The notes under the pieces are model-generated. The model had not been told where the DNA came from. It did no database searches and saw nothing but the letters and a program-made list of their open reading frames with translations. A program made the translations under genes and the position numbers. Shown here in pieces: positions 8,084 to 16,158 of a stretch of DNA of 64,000 bases (positions within the stretch are counted from its first letter, which is position 1; each line of letters starts with the position of its first letter). This DNA is from an uncultured Bacilli bacterium (GTDB lineage: Bacteria > Bacillota_I > Bacilli_A > RF39 > UBA660), in contig CAKOLI010000001.1 in assembly GCA_934096265.1 (NCBI GenBank), forward strand, positions 1-64,000. The letters are read 5' to 3'.

Positions 8084-8683
8084 CTATAAAGCATATCTCT
8101 TATAATTATCAAAAGGAAATCTAAATAATTTATAAATTAAAGGATGTATCATAATAACGGCTTCTATAAGCCCAAGTAACAAGTAATTTGAAATTATATT
8201 ATTCCTAAATATAAGTATTAGTACTAAATAAATACTTCCAAACATAACACTAAGTACCTTGTATTTCTTTCTTTTACGAGCATTTATTAAAGGCCTTTTC
8301 TCTGTATCAGCAGGAGCATATTTTATTAAACATATAATACATATAATAGTTAATAGTAACTTAATTACTAAAGGAGCACTTATATATTCACATAAATAAA
8401 CACCACCTATAAAACAAACAAGAGAAGTAATCAAACAGTAAATACTTTTACTAGCATGAAGCCCAAAAGAATTAGTACGTATTATATTATAAGAAATTAA
8501 TAATAATAAATACTGTTTAAATATCCCGAGCATAATAGCAATTACAGAAATGATAATCATCTTTGTATATGTTAAATAAATACTAGTAAGACCATATTCT
8601 ATTTCCTCTAATTTTACCCTATCAATGTTAGGATTATTTCTAGTAATAATACTAAGTGAATGGTTAATGAAACTCTTTTTCAT
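8084..8683 (-). CDS. agrB: AgrB-like membrane peptidase that matures AgrD
   Basis: This 199-residue integral membrane cysteine endopeptidase removes the AgrD tail and forms the thiolactone. The catalytic pair is visible as His76 and Cys83 in RTNSFGLHASKSIYCL, matching the positions of His77 and Cys84 in S. aureus AgrB. Several hydrophobic segments follow, and a basic loop (KRPLINARKRKKYK) separates the helices. GGAGGGAATTAA precedes the ATG. It is the first gene of an agrB-agrD unit convergent with agrA-agrC. Confidence 0.9.
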   Translation of the reverse strand: MKKSFINHSLSIITRNNPNIDRVKLEEIEYGLTSIYLTYTKMIIISVIAIMLGIFKQYLLLLISYNIIRTNSFGLHASKSIYCLITSLVCFIGGVYLCEYISAPLVIKLLLTIICIICLIKYAPADTEKRPLINARKRKKYKVLSVMFGSIYLVLILIFRNNIISNYLLLGLIEAVIMIHPLIYKLFRFPFDNYKRYAL

Positions 8684-8709
8684 TTAATTCCCTCCTTGTT
8701 TCTGAAAAA

Positions 8710-8715
8710 ATTATA
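8710..8715 (-). promoter_or_regulatory. -10 element of the agrB promoter
   Basis: The minus strand reads TATAAT here. The -35 position (8733-8738) reads ATATTT, far from TTGACA, which fits a promoter that needs an activator. Confidence 0.45.
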
Positions 8716-8805
8716 TCACTATCTAGTACTAAAAATATATATATGTATTTAATCACCATGACAGTAGTATTAAAAGTCCATAGCAAAAAATATTACCAAC
8801 ACATT

Positions 8806-8887
8806 AGTAACGGACAATAAGTATTCAGTGACATTAGTAACGTATTTTTTTATAATAAAACACATCATAGTGGCATAGTACGTTACA
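8806..8887. promoter_or_regulatory. Candidate AgrA-binding repeats
   Basis: ACATTAGTAACG occurs at 8801-8812 and exactly again at 8831-8842. On the minus strand the shared core reads CGTTACT (within TCCGTTACT and TACGTTACT). A third copy of the core, TACGTTACA, lies on the plus strand at 8879-8887. LytTR regulators bind nine-base repeats with a central GTT, so these could be AgrA sites between agrB and tagO. The 30-base spacing is wider than the usual two-turn spacing, so this is a hypothesis. Apart from these repeats and the agrB -10, the 316-base intergenic region shows nothing recognisable. Confidence 0.4.
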
Positions 8888-8999
8888 AATTAGCTAATAT
8901 TTGCTAAAAATACTAAGATTAATTTTATTTTAATTTTTTAATATTAAATATATCATTATAATCTAAAATGTGATAAAATATCTATTAAGAGGTGATATA

Positions 9000-10043
9000 A
9001 TGAATTCTAATATAGAAAGAATTATATTAATTACTGTAGCAACATTTATAACATCTGTATTAATAATGCCACTTATGAAGAAAATAGCTTTTTACATTGG
9101 TGCCCTAGACATTCCTAAAGATAACAGACGTATGCACAAAAAAACCATGCCCAAACTAGGTGGACTAGGTATGTTTCTAAGCTTCTTATTAGGTTATGTT
9201 TTATTTGGAAAACAATCTATCGTTATGAACTCTATATTGATAGGTAGCTTTATAATTATATTAACAGGCCTAATAGATGACATAAATCCACTAAAACCAA
9301 AATATAAGTTAATAGGACAATTACTCGCAGCTAGCTTAATACCATTATATGGCAACCTAGTTTTAACTGAAGTAAGTGCCTTTGGGTTATATATTAAATT
9401 TGGCTTCCTAGCAATCCCAATCACTATAATATTTATAGTAAGCATAATTAATTGCATAAACCTAATAGATGGTTTAGATGGCCTATCATCTGGAATATCT
9501 AGCATTTATTTCCTTACAATAGGAATTATCTGCATCATGACCGAAAGCTACAATTCACTAGAATCCCTTCTAAGCTTTATCATGTTAGGTAGCACCCTTG
9601 GCTATCTATGGCATAACTTTCCACCAGCTAAAATATTTATGGGGGACACAGGAAGTATGTTTTTAGGATATATAATTTCCGTAATAGCACTATTAGGATT
9701 TAAAAACGTTACCTTCACTTCCGTAATTGTACCAGTATTTTTACTAGCAATCCCAATACTAGACACTCTATGTGCAATAATCAGAAGAAAACTAAAAGGA
9801 GAATCAATCGCTACACCAGATAAACAACATCTTCATCATCAAATCATGAACATGACCTCATCAGTACGAAAAACTATAATAATAATATATTTAGTAGATA
9901 TCCTCTTTGCCTTTGCATCTATTATATATGTATTAAAAGATAACAACTTAGGTATTATAATATATACAATATTATTCATTCTAACATTATGGGTACTAAT
10001 AAAAACAAGCATCATCAAAGATAAGAATACTAAAAAAAACTAA
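9000..10043 (+). CDS. tagO: Undecaprenyl-phosphate N-acetylglucosaminyl-1-phosphate transferase (TagO/WecA type)
   Basis: This 347-residue polytopic membrane enzyme transfers sugar-1-phosphate from a UDP-sugar to undecaprenyl phosphate, the first step of wall teichoic acid or other lipid-linked glycan synthesis. Family motifs are present: DNRRMHKKTMPKLGG, GLIDDINPL, NLIDGLDGLSSG, NFPPAKIFMGDTGS and the PDKQHLHHQ loop typical of the WecA/TagO branch rather than MraY. ATG 9000 follows GAGGTGATATA; an in-frame GTG at 8970 lacks a site. About eleven hydrophobic segments fit the family. It heads a run of envelope genes. Confidence 0.88.
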   Translation: MNSNIERIILITVATFITSVLIMPLMKKIAFYIGALDIPKDNRRMHKKTMPKLGGLGMFLSFLLGYVLFGKQSIVMNSILIGSFIIILTGLIDDINPLKPKYKLIGQLLAASLIPLYGNLVLTEVSAFGLYIKFGFLAIPITIIFIVSIINCINLIDGLDGLSSGISSIYFLTIGIICIMTESYNSLESLLSFIMLGSTLGYLWHNFPPAKIFMGDTGSMFLGYIISVIALLGFKNVTFTSVIVPVFLLAIPILDTLCAIIRRKLKGESIATPDKQHLHHQIMNMTSSVRKTIIIIYLVDILFAFASIIYVLKDNNLGIIIYTILFILTLWVLIKTSIIKDKNTKKN

Positions 10044-10058
10044 TTAGAAGGTGAAAAA

Positions 10059-10505
10059 ATGAAAAAACCAGTTATCATTGAAGAAGAAGAAAATAATAAA
10101 AAAATAATAAAAAACAGCTTTATAGAATGGCTATTATATATAGTTTGCTATGCAATCGTCTTAATAACAATGTCAATCTTATTTGATAGTTTTACCATAT
10201 CAAACGAATGTTTTGGCTTATATGCATTCCTAGCCGCGATTATAATATATATATTAAATCAAACTATAAAACCAATCCTATTTTATATAACCCTTCCATT
10301 AACCGCAGTAACTTGGGGATTATTCTATCCACTAATAAATGTATTAATACTATACATTGCCAGCTTTATTCTAGGAAGTAAATTCGAAATCAAAGGCATT
10401 ATAATACCATTTTTTATAGCTATCTTAATATCATTATTTAATATCCTAATGGAGGGCCTTATAATAAAGCCAATAATTAGAAGAAGAGATGATAGAAATG
10501 AATAA
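10059..10505 (+). CDS. YvlD-like (phage holin family 4) small membrane protein
   Basis: This 148-residue protein has four predicted membrane helices. Its motif LNQTIKPILFYITLPLTAVTWGLFYPLINVL is split here as LNQTIKPILF and LPLTAVTWGLFYPLIN. This pattern matches the YvlD/phage-holin-4 family found in many Firmicutes, whose biochemical role is unclear and which is linked to envelope stress in Bacillus. It has a charged N-terminus (EEEENNKK) and a basic C-terminus (RRRDDRNE). It lies 15 bases after tagO, with AGAAGGTGAAAA before the ATG, and its stop overlaps the lgt start, so it is co-transcribed. Confidence 0.75.
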   Translation: MKKPVIIEEEENNKKIIKNSFIEWLLYIVCYAIVLITMSILFDSFTISNECFGLYAFLAAIIIYILNQTIKPILFYITLPLTAVTWGLFYPLINVLILYIASFILGSKFEIKGIIIPFFIAILISLFNILMEGLIIKPIIRRRDDRNE

Positions 10506-11307
10506 TGTATTATTAGAAGTAGGCCCAATAAAAATATATTATTATTCCTTTTTCATTTTAATATCAATAATAATAGGCATCATCTATTGCCAAAAAGAAT
10601 CAAGAAAAGTAGGATTAGGTAGTGTATTCATGAACGACTTACTCTTTAATACCATAATAATAGCCATCCTAGGAGCCAGAGCTTACTATGTAATATTTAA
10701 TTTTTCTGCTTTTAAAAAAGACTTAATCTCAATTATTTATATATGGCAAGGAGGACTTGCTATATACGGAGCAGTTATATCAGGACTCATATACATCATC
10801 TACTATTGCCACAAAAAAGAAAAACCTGCCTTAAAAACACTAGATGTTATCGTCCCATTTTTAATATTAGGCCAAGCAATAGGTAGGTGGGGTAACTTTA
10901 TGAACCAAGAAGCATACGGACCTATTGTTTCAAGAAACTTCTTAGAAAACCTCCACATCCCAAATTTCATCATAGATAGAATGTATATAAACGGTGCCTA
11001 TCACCAACCAACATTCCTATATGAATCAATTTGGTGCATAATTGGCTTCATAATACTAATACTATTAAGAACATTCTATAAAAAACTAAAAGATGGAAAC
11101 CTAACATTTACATATTTTATATTTTATGGAATTGGTAGATTAGCAATAGAAGGCCTAAGACAAGATAGCCTATACTTCAAAACCTTCCGTATCAGTCAAA
11201 TAGTATCAATAATTTTAATCATAATAGGCATAATAGGAATATTGACAAGTAAAAACCGCAATTATTATTACAAACAAAAGGAGGTATCCAATGGAATTAA
11301 TATATGA
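10498..11307 (+). CDS. lgt: Prolipoprotein diacylglyceryl transferase
   Basis: Lgt moves a diacylglyceryl group from phosphatidylglycerol to the lipobox Cys of prelipoproteins, in the membrane. The 269-residue protein shows the family signature GRWGNFMNQEAYG with its essential Arg, plus GGLAIYGAVISG, the HQPTFLYES motif and the C-terminal GIGRLAIEGLRQDSL Arg motif. About seven hydrophobic segments are present. ATG 10498 overlaps the upstream gene's stop; an ATG three codons earlier is possible but would sit too close to the AGAAGAG site. Confidence 0.92.
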   Translation: MNNVLLEVGPIKIYYYSFFILISIIIGIIYCQKESRKVGLGSVFMNDLLFNTIIIAILGARAYYVIFNFSAFKKDLISIIYIWQGGLAIYGAVISGLIYIIYYCHKKEKPALKTLDVIVPFLILGQAIGRWGNFMNQEAYGPIVSRNFLENLHIPNFIIDRMYINGAYHQPTFLYESIWCIIGFIILILLRTFYKKLKDGNLTFTYFIFYGIGRLAIEGLRQDSLYFKTFRISQIVSIILIIIGIIGILTSKNRNYYYKQKEVSNGINI

Positions 11308-12184
11308 CGTCGCCATAATAGGAAGTGGAGTAGCGGGCATGAGTCTTGCACTATACCTAAATCGTGCAGGAATAAACAACATCATCATAGAAAAAAGTGC
11401 TCCAGGAGGCCAACTAAATAAAATAATTAATTTAGAAAACTATCCAGGCATTCCTTCTATAGATGGTCCAACCTTCGCAAGTAACCTATACGACCAAATA
11501 ACAAACCTAGGCACTAACTACATATATGATGAAGTACTAAATATCAAATCAACTGGTAAGTATAAAAAAATAACAACCAAAAACAACATAGTTAAAGCAA
11601 AATATGTAGTCATTGCAACAGGAAGACATCCAAGACCAATAGAATTACCTAACGCTAGCACAATTATAGGTAGTGGTATAAGCTACTGTGCCCTATGTGA
11701 TGGAGCATTTTATAAAAATAAGTCAGTCGCGGTCCTAGGCTCAGGACGTAGTGCCGTAGAAGAAGCGCTATATCTATCCAACATATGTAACCAAGTAACA
11801 ATCATATGTCGCAAAGATAAAATAAACGTAGAAAAAATAAACCTAGACAAAATTCTAACAAAAAATAACATAAACATCTTATATAATTCTAATATTACAA
11901 AATTAAACATCAAAGAAAATTACCTAAAAAGCATCATAATAAATGATACCGAAACATTACCAGTAGAAGGACTATTTATCGCCATTGGTTATATTCCTAA
12001 TAGTGATTTTATAAGTAATATAAAAAAAGATAATGGATATATCATAGTAAATAAAAACTACGAAACATCATCAAAGAAAATATTTGCCATCGGTGATTCA
12101 ATAAAAAAAGCACCCTATCAAGTTTTATCATCAGCATACGATGCCCTAATATTATCTAATTATATAACAAACAAATTAAAATAG
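11291..12184 (+). CDS. trxB: Thioredoxin reductase
   Basis: This 297-residue FAD/NADPH enzyme reduces thioredoxin. It has the FAD-binding GSGVAG (11-16), the redox-active Cys133-Ala-Leu-Cys136-Asp, an NADPH-binding GSGRSAVEEA and the C-terminal FAIGDS motif. The nucleotide motif carries Arg where Asp or Asn is usual, and the C-terminal flavin segment (KKAPYQVLSSAYDA) is less canonical than in E. coli. The protein may therefore be a diverged member or use a different electron donor. A strong AAAGGAGG precedes the ATG, which overlaps the lgt 3' end by 17 bases. The lgt-trxB neighbourhood is common in Firmicutes. Confidence 0.85.
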   Translation: MELIYDVAIIGSGVAGMSLALYLNRAGINNIIIEKSAPGGQLNKIINLENYPGIPSIDGPTFASNLYDQITNLGTNYIYDEVLNIKSTGKYKKITTKNNIVKAKYVVIATGRHPRPIELPNASTIIGSGISYCALCDGAFYKNKSVAVLGSGRSAVEEALYLSNICNQVTIICRKDKINVEKINLDKILTKNNINILYNSNITKLNIKENYLKSIIINDTETLPVEGLFIAIGYIPNSDFISNIKKDNGYIIVNKNYETSSKKIFAIGDSIKKAPYQVLSSAYDALILSNYITNKLK

Positions 12185-12196
12185 TGAGGTACCAAT

Positions 12197-12958
12197 ATGA
12201 CATATACCTATGAATTAGTATGTTACTATACAGACAAAACTTCTGAAGTACTAATATCATCGCATTCTATAAAAGAAATAGATAACTATACAACACAATA
12301 TTTAACTAAAGAAGAACTATGCCAAAAAAATCATTGCATAGATATGAAAATCAGATACAAAGACCATCAAAATAAAATTAAATACACCCAAATCTTACTA
12401 AAAAAAGATATATTTATATATGAGAGCGTTATAAATTGTTATGCAACATATCTAACAAATAACACCCAAGCCCTACTAAATCTTTTAAACAAAATATCTC
12501 CAGTAGTAAGAAATCATCAAAACCCAAAAAATAAATATGATGAAAATTGCCTATTAATATATCATAAAATAAACAAAAACATTAAAGACTATGACTATGT
12601 ACTAATAAGCATATTAAATAGCTACTTTGGCAAAGACAAACCCATATACAGCAAATACCGAACAGTTTATCTAGGCTTATTAGAAAAAGGCATCAAAGCT
12701 AAATGCTTAAAAATAGACCCACCACCCAAAATAGAAACAAAAGTAATAATAGGATATTATTCAAATATACCAAAAGTAAATGAACTAATAAAACAAAGCA
12801 ACCTAAAAACATTTAAAGATCTAACCATATACCTTCAGTCAAACCCAAGTTTAACCCCTAAAGAAAAAGTTTCCATAAGACCAATATATGAAAACAATAA
12901 AGAAGATATTGATGGTATATACCTAGATAAACCATATATATTAAAAAAAGAAGTATGA
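12197..12958 (+). CDS. Unknown 253-residue protein between trxB and a Xer recombinase
   Basis: I do not recognise this family. The protein is soluble and Lys/Asn/Tyr-rich. It starts MTYTYELVCYYTDKTSE and ends with a PRPIYENNKEDIDGIYLD-like segment (IRPIYENN..DIDGIYL). No signal peptide, membrane helix or catalytic motif is evident. GTGAGG lies before the ATG, 12 bases after trxB, and the recombinase gene starts four bases after its stop, so it belongs to the same operon. Its codon use (CTA, ATA, AAC) matches the surrounding core genes, suggesting a long-resident lineage-specific gene. Confidence 0.7.
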   Translation: MTYTYELVCYYTDKTSEVLISSHSIKEIDNYTTQYLTKEELCQKNHCIDMKIRYKDHQNKIKYTQILLKKDIFIYESVINCYATYLTNNTQALLNLLNKISPVVRNHQNPKNKYDENCLLIYHKINKNIKDYDYVLISILNSYFGKDKPIYSKYRTVYLGLLEKGIKAKCLKIDPPPKIETKVIIGYYSNIPKVNELIKQSNLKTFKDLTIYLQSNPSLTPKEKVSIRPIYENNKEDIDGIYLDKPYILKKEV

Positions 12959-12962
12959 TAAT

Positions 12963-13838
12963 ATGTATATAGAAGAATTTGAAAAATATTTAAAGAATAT
13001 AAAAATATATTCAGAAAAAACAATAACCAGCTACATGTATGATTTAAAAGATTACAGTAATTTCTTAGAGAAAAATCATTTAAAAATAACAGATGATACT
13101 AAAGAAACAATGAGTAAATACCTAAACCACTTAAATGAAAAAAAAATAAGTAAAAGAAGCATTTCAAGGCATTTAAGCACCATGCGTACTTATTATGAGT
13201 ACTTAAAAAAAGAAAAAATAATAAACAACAATATCTTTCAAGGAATTAAAAACCCAAAAATAGATAAAAAAATACCTACATTTATTAACCATGAAGACTT
13301 AAATCATATAATTCATTCATTTACACAAAGTGATATAGGTAAAAGAGATCATCTAATTGTCGAATTACTATATGCAACAGGACTTAGAGTAGGTGAATTA
13401 GTAAACATCAAATTAAAAAATATAGACTTTGGAGCACAATCCATAAAAGTAGTAGGTAAGGGCAATAAAGAAAGATACGTCTTTTATAACACCACCACCA
13501 GCGAACTATTAAAAGACTATCTAAAGATAAGAGCCAAAACTCAAAAAACTTCTAATGAATATCTTTTATTAAACGACAAAGGCAATAAAATAACTGAAGC
13601 TAAAGTAAGACAAATTATAAAAAATACTTTAATAAAAACAGGTATAAAAAACAAAATAACTCCCCATACATTTAGACACACATTTGCAACAGATTTATTA
13701 AATGCAGGAGCAGACTTAGTAAATGTAAAAGAATTACTAGGCCATGCCTCATTAAATACAACTAGCATATATACACATATTACTAACGACCGTATAAAAG
13801 AAGTATACAACAAAGCTCATCCAAGAGCAAAAAGATAA
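12963..13838 (+). CDS. XerC/XerD-type tyrosine recombinase
   Basis: This 291-residue site-specific recombinase has a SAM-like core-binding N-terminal domain (about 1-90) and a catalytic domain with the full set: Arg142 in ATGLRVGEL, Lys166 in GKGNKER, His235 and Arg238 in HTFRHTFA, His261 in LLGHASL and Tyr270 in TSIYTH. Size and motifs fit the chromosomal-dimer resolvases XerC/XerD rather than phage integrases. Sequence alone does not settle XerC versus XerD. It ends the tagO-to-xer run and is followed by a strong terminator. There is no sign of an adjacent mobile element. Confidence 0.88.
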   Translation: MYIEEFEKYLKNIKIYSEKTITSYMYDLKDYSNFLEKNHLKITDDTKETMSKYLNHLNEKKISKRSISRHLSTMRTYYEYLKKEKIINNNIFQGIKNPKIDKKIPTFINHEDLNHIIHSFTQSDIGKRDHLIVELLYATGLRVGELVNIKLKNIDFGAQSIKVVGKGNKERYVFYNTTTSELLKDYLKIRAKTQKTSNEYLLLNDKGNKITEAKVRQIIKNTLIKTGIKNKITPHTFRHTFATDLLNAGADLVNVKELLGHASLNTTSIYTHITNDRIKEVYNKAHPRAKR

Positions 13839-13866
13839 TTAGCAAAACTACACTTGCTAATTTTTT
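13837..13866 (+). terminator. Terminator after the Xer recombinase gene
   Basis: AATTAGCAA (13837-13845) pairs perfectly with TTGCTAATT (13854-13862), followed by T6. Confidence 0.88.
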
Positions 13867-13954
13867 CTTCTTTTATTTCTATTAAATACCAAAAATATAT
13901 AATAGCAAGAAAATATAAGTACACAAAAAAAATGAAAAAAGTGCAATAAAAGCC

Positions 13955-13983
13955 TTGCATTTCATATAATTATTTAGTATAAT
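13955..13983 (+). promoter_or_regulatory. Promoter of the ribosomal superoperon
   Basis: TTGCAT (13955-13960), a 17-base spacer and TATAAT (13978-13983). It drives a leader of about 130 bases ahead of rpsJ. Confidence 0.8.
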
Positions 13984-13991
13984 TATCTTTG

Positions 13992-14107
13992 TGTGGCGAG
14001 CTTAGATGTGCAAGGTTGCTGATACGCCTGGTTAAGTTGTTTAGTTACAAAAAGGCAAAATCAGGTTATTTGCACGGAGCGAGTCTATACTAGATATAGA
14101 CGAAGGG
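13992..14107 (+). ncRNA. Structured S10-operon leader RNA
   Basis: The untranslated leader folds by eye. GTGCAA (14008-14013) can pair with TTGCAC (14070-14075), and CCTG (14027-14030) with CAGG (14062-14065) inside it. A second hairpin, GTCTATA (14083-14089) with TATAGAC (14095-14101), ends just before the GGGAGG ribosome-binding site. Similar GGTTGCTGATACGCC and GGAGCGAGTCTATA segments occur upstream of rpsJ in other Firmicutes, from memory. Autoregulation by a ribosomal protein such as L4 is the likely role, by analogy to E. coli. I see no T-tract inside, so translational or antitermination control is equally possible. Confidence 0.65.
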
Positions 14108-14118
14108 AGGACAAATTT

Positions 14119-14427
14119 ATGTCAAAGACTAAGGTGCGTATTAAATTAAAAGCATATGAACACAGAATCTTAGACACCGCTGCTGCAAAAATTGTAGAAA
14201 CTGTTAAAAGAACAGGTGGCGAAGTAAGTGGACCAGTTCCATTGCCAACTGAAATACAAAAATATACAATACTAAGAGCAGTACACAAGTACAAAGATTC
14301 ACGTGAACAATTCGAAATGCGTACGCATAAAAGATTAATCGATGTCAACAATCCAAGTAAAGAAACAATTGATGCATTAAGTCATTTAGATTTACCAAGT
14401 GGTGTTGAAGTAGAAATTAAATTATAG
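14119..14427 (+). CDS. rpsJ: 30S ribosomal protein S10
   Basis: S10 (102 residues) belongs to the 30S head and is also NusE in transcription antitermination. The family pattern MSKTKVRIKLKAYEHRILD, GPVPLPT and the end motif LPSGVEVEIKL are intact. It is the first gene after the leader, has GGGAGG ten bases upstream, and rplC follows after 10 bases. Confidence 0.97.
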   Translation: MSKTKVRIKLKAYEHRILDTAAAKIVETVKRTGGEVSGPVPLPTEIQKYTILRAVHKYKDSREQFEMRTHKRLIDVNNPSKETIDALSHLDLPSGVEVEIKL

Positions 14428-14437
14428 GAGGATAAAA

Positions 14438-15190
14438 ATGAAAAAAGGAATCTTAGGTCGTAAAATTGGTATGACCGGTGTGTTTACAACTGAAGGCAAA
14501 TTAATTCCTGTAACTGTAATTGAAGTAGAAAAGAATGTTGTCACTCAAGTAAAAACAGTTGCTAATGATGGCTATGACGCTATTCAAATATCATTTGCGG
14601 ACAAAAAAGAAAAACACACAAACAAACCAGAAATGGGTCATTTCAAAAAAGCAAACACAGCTCCTAAGCGCTTTCTAAAAGAAGTTAGAGGTGTTGATGT
14701 AAATGCTTACAAATTAGGTGATGAAATCAAAGCCGACATATTCGAAAGCGGTGAAATGGTAGACGTAACCGGCACTTCTAAAGGTAAAGGTTTCCAAGGT
14801 GTTATTAAAAGACACAATCAAACTCGTGGACCAATGGGTCATGGTAGCCAATATCACCGTGGTGTAGGTTCTATGGGAACAATGTTACCAATGCGTGTTT
14901 TACCAGGTAAGAAATTACCAGGACATATGGGAAATGTAACAAGAACAATTCAAAACCTTGAAGTAATCAGCGTTGATTTAGAAAACAGTTGCTTATTAAT
15001 CAAAGGTAATGTTCCAGGACCAAAAAATGGTATAGTATTTATTAAACCTGCAGTAAAAAATGATGGTATTATAAAATCTAAAGAAGAATTAGTTACTTAT
15101 GTTGAAGATGTAGTTGAAGAAACTAAAGAAGAAGTAACTAGCGAAGAAACTGTGGAAAATACTAACGAAGAATCATCACTAGAAGCGTAA
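14438..15190 (+). CDS. rplC: 50S ribosomal protein L3 with an acidic C-terminal tail
   Basis: L3 is an early-assembly 50S protein near the peptidyl-transferase centre. The core (KGILGRKIGMT, GHGSQYHRGVGSMG) is canonical. The protein is 250 residues against about 209 usual. The extra part is a C-terminal tail of some 35 residues rich in Glu, Val and Thr (VEDVVEETKEEVTSEET). GGAGG precedes the ATG. The gap to rplD is 46 bases and holds a strong ribosome-binding site. Confidence 0.96.
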   Translation: MKKGILGRKIGMTGVFTTEGKLIPVTVIEVEKNVVTQVKTVANDGYDAIQISFADKKEKHTNKPEMGHFKKANTAPKRFLKEVRGVDVNAYKLGDEIKADIFESGEMVDVTGTSKGKGFQGVIKRHNQTRGPMGHGSQYHRGVGSMGTMLPMRVLPGKKLPGHMGNVTRTIQNLEVISVDLENSCLLIKGNVPGPKNGIVFIKPAVKNDGIIKSKEELVTYVEDVVEETKEEVTSEETVENTNEESSLEA

Positions 15191-15236
15191 ATAGATAAAA
15201 AATAAATTTATGAAGTGATGAAGGGAGGAAAATAAA

Positions 15237-15869
15237 ATGTCAAAAGTAGATATTATTAATACCAAAGGTGAAAAAGTAAAAGATATTAAAGTAAAAGATA
15301 ATGTATTTATAAACAAACCTAACGATGCCGTGTTATATAATGCAATTATTCTAGCACAAGCATCACTAAGACAAGGTACCCACAGTACTAAAACAAGAAG
15401 TGAAGTATCTGGTGGCGGAAGAAAACCTTGGAAACAAAAAGGAACAGGTAATGCCCGTCAAGGCTCTATTCGTGCAACACAATGGAGAGGTGGCGGTATA
15501 GTATTTGGACCAACACCAAGAAGTTATTCTAAAAAACAAAATAAAAAAGAAAGAAGATTAGCATTAACATCAGCTTTAGGATACAAAGTAATTGATAAAG
15601 AACTACTAATAGTAGACGATATTAAATTTGAAACAAATAAAACTAAAGAAATGATGCAATTCTTAACAAATTTAAATGTTGTTAATGACAAAGTATTAAT
15701 CGTCTTAGAAGACTTAGACGAAAACATTTGCTTATCTTCAAGAAACATGGGTAATGTAAAAGTAATTAGAACAGACGAAATTAACACATTAGATGTTATT
15801 ACAGCAGACAAAATGATAATTACTGAAAAAGCATTAACTAAATTAGAGGAGGCGCTTTCTAATGAATAG
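15237..15869 (+). CDS. rplD: 50S ribosomal protein L4
   Basis: L4 (210 residues) lines the exit tunnel and in many bacteria represses its own operon. The extended tunnel loop is recognisable as GGGRKPWKQKGTGNARQGS followed by RGGGIVFGPTPR. The 3' end overlaps rplW by eight bases, so the two are translationally coupled. AGGGAGG lies before the ATG. Confidence 0.96.
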   Translation: MSKVDIINTKGEKVKDIKVKDNVFINKPNDAVLYNAIILAQASLRQGTHSTKTRSEVSGGGRKPWKQKGTGNARQGSIRATQWRGGGIVFGPTPRSYSKKQNKKERRLALTSALGYKVIDKELLIVDDIKFETNKTKEMMQFLTNLNVVNDKVLIVLEDLDENICLSSRNMGNVKVIRTDEINTLDVITADKMIITEKALTKLEEALSNE

Positions 15870-16140
15870 TTATAGAGAAATAATTACTTCTCCAATTATC
15901 ACAGAAAAAAGTGCTACTTGTGAACAAAATGGCACTTATGTATTTAAAGTAGATGTTAAAGCAAATAAAACTCAAATTAAACAAGCAATTGAAAAAATAT
16001 TTAATGTAAAAGTAGAAAGTGTTAATACTACATTATCACATCCAAAGAAAAAAAGAGTAGGCCGTTATACAGGTATGACACATAAATACAAAAAAGCTTA
16101 CGTTACATTAAAAGAAGGTTCTACTATTAGCCTAGACTAA
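15862..16140 (+). CDS. rplW: 50S ribosomal protein L23
   Basis: L23 (92 residues) sits at the tunnel exit and docks trigger factor and SRP. The motif REIITSPIITEKS and the basic loop HPKKKRVGRYTG are standard. Its GGAGG lies inside rplD. Confidence 0.96.
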   Translation: MNSYREIITSPIITEKSATCEQNGTYVFKVDVKANKTQIKQAIEKIFNVKVESVNTTLSHPKKKRVGRYTGMTHKYKKAYVTLKEGSTISLD

Positions 16141-16158
16141 TAAAAGGAGGTTTAAATA

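Noticed and set aside
12963..13838. Phage integrase marking an integrated element
   Set aside because: Length and motifs are those of XerC/XerD, the gene is embedded in a housekeeping operon, and no attachment repeats or phage genes are near.
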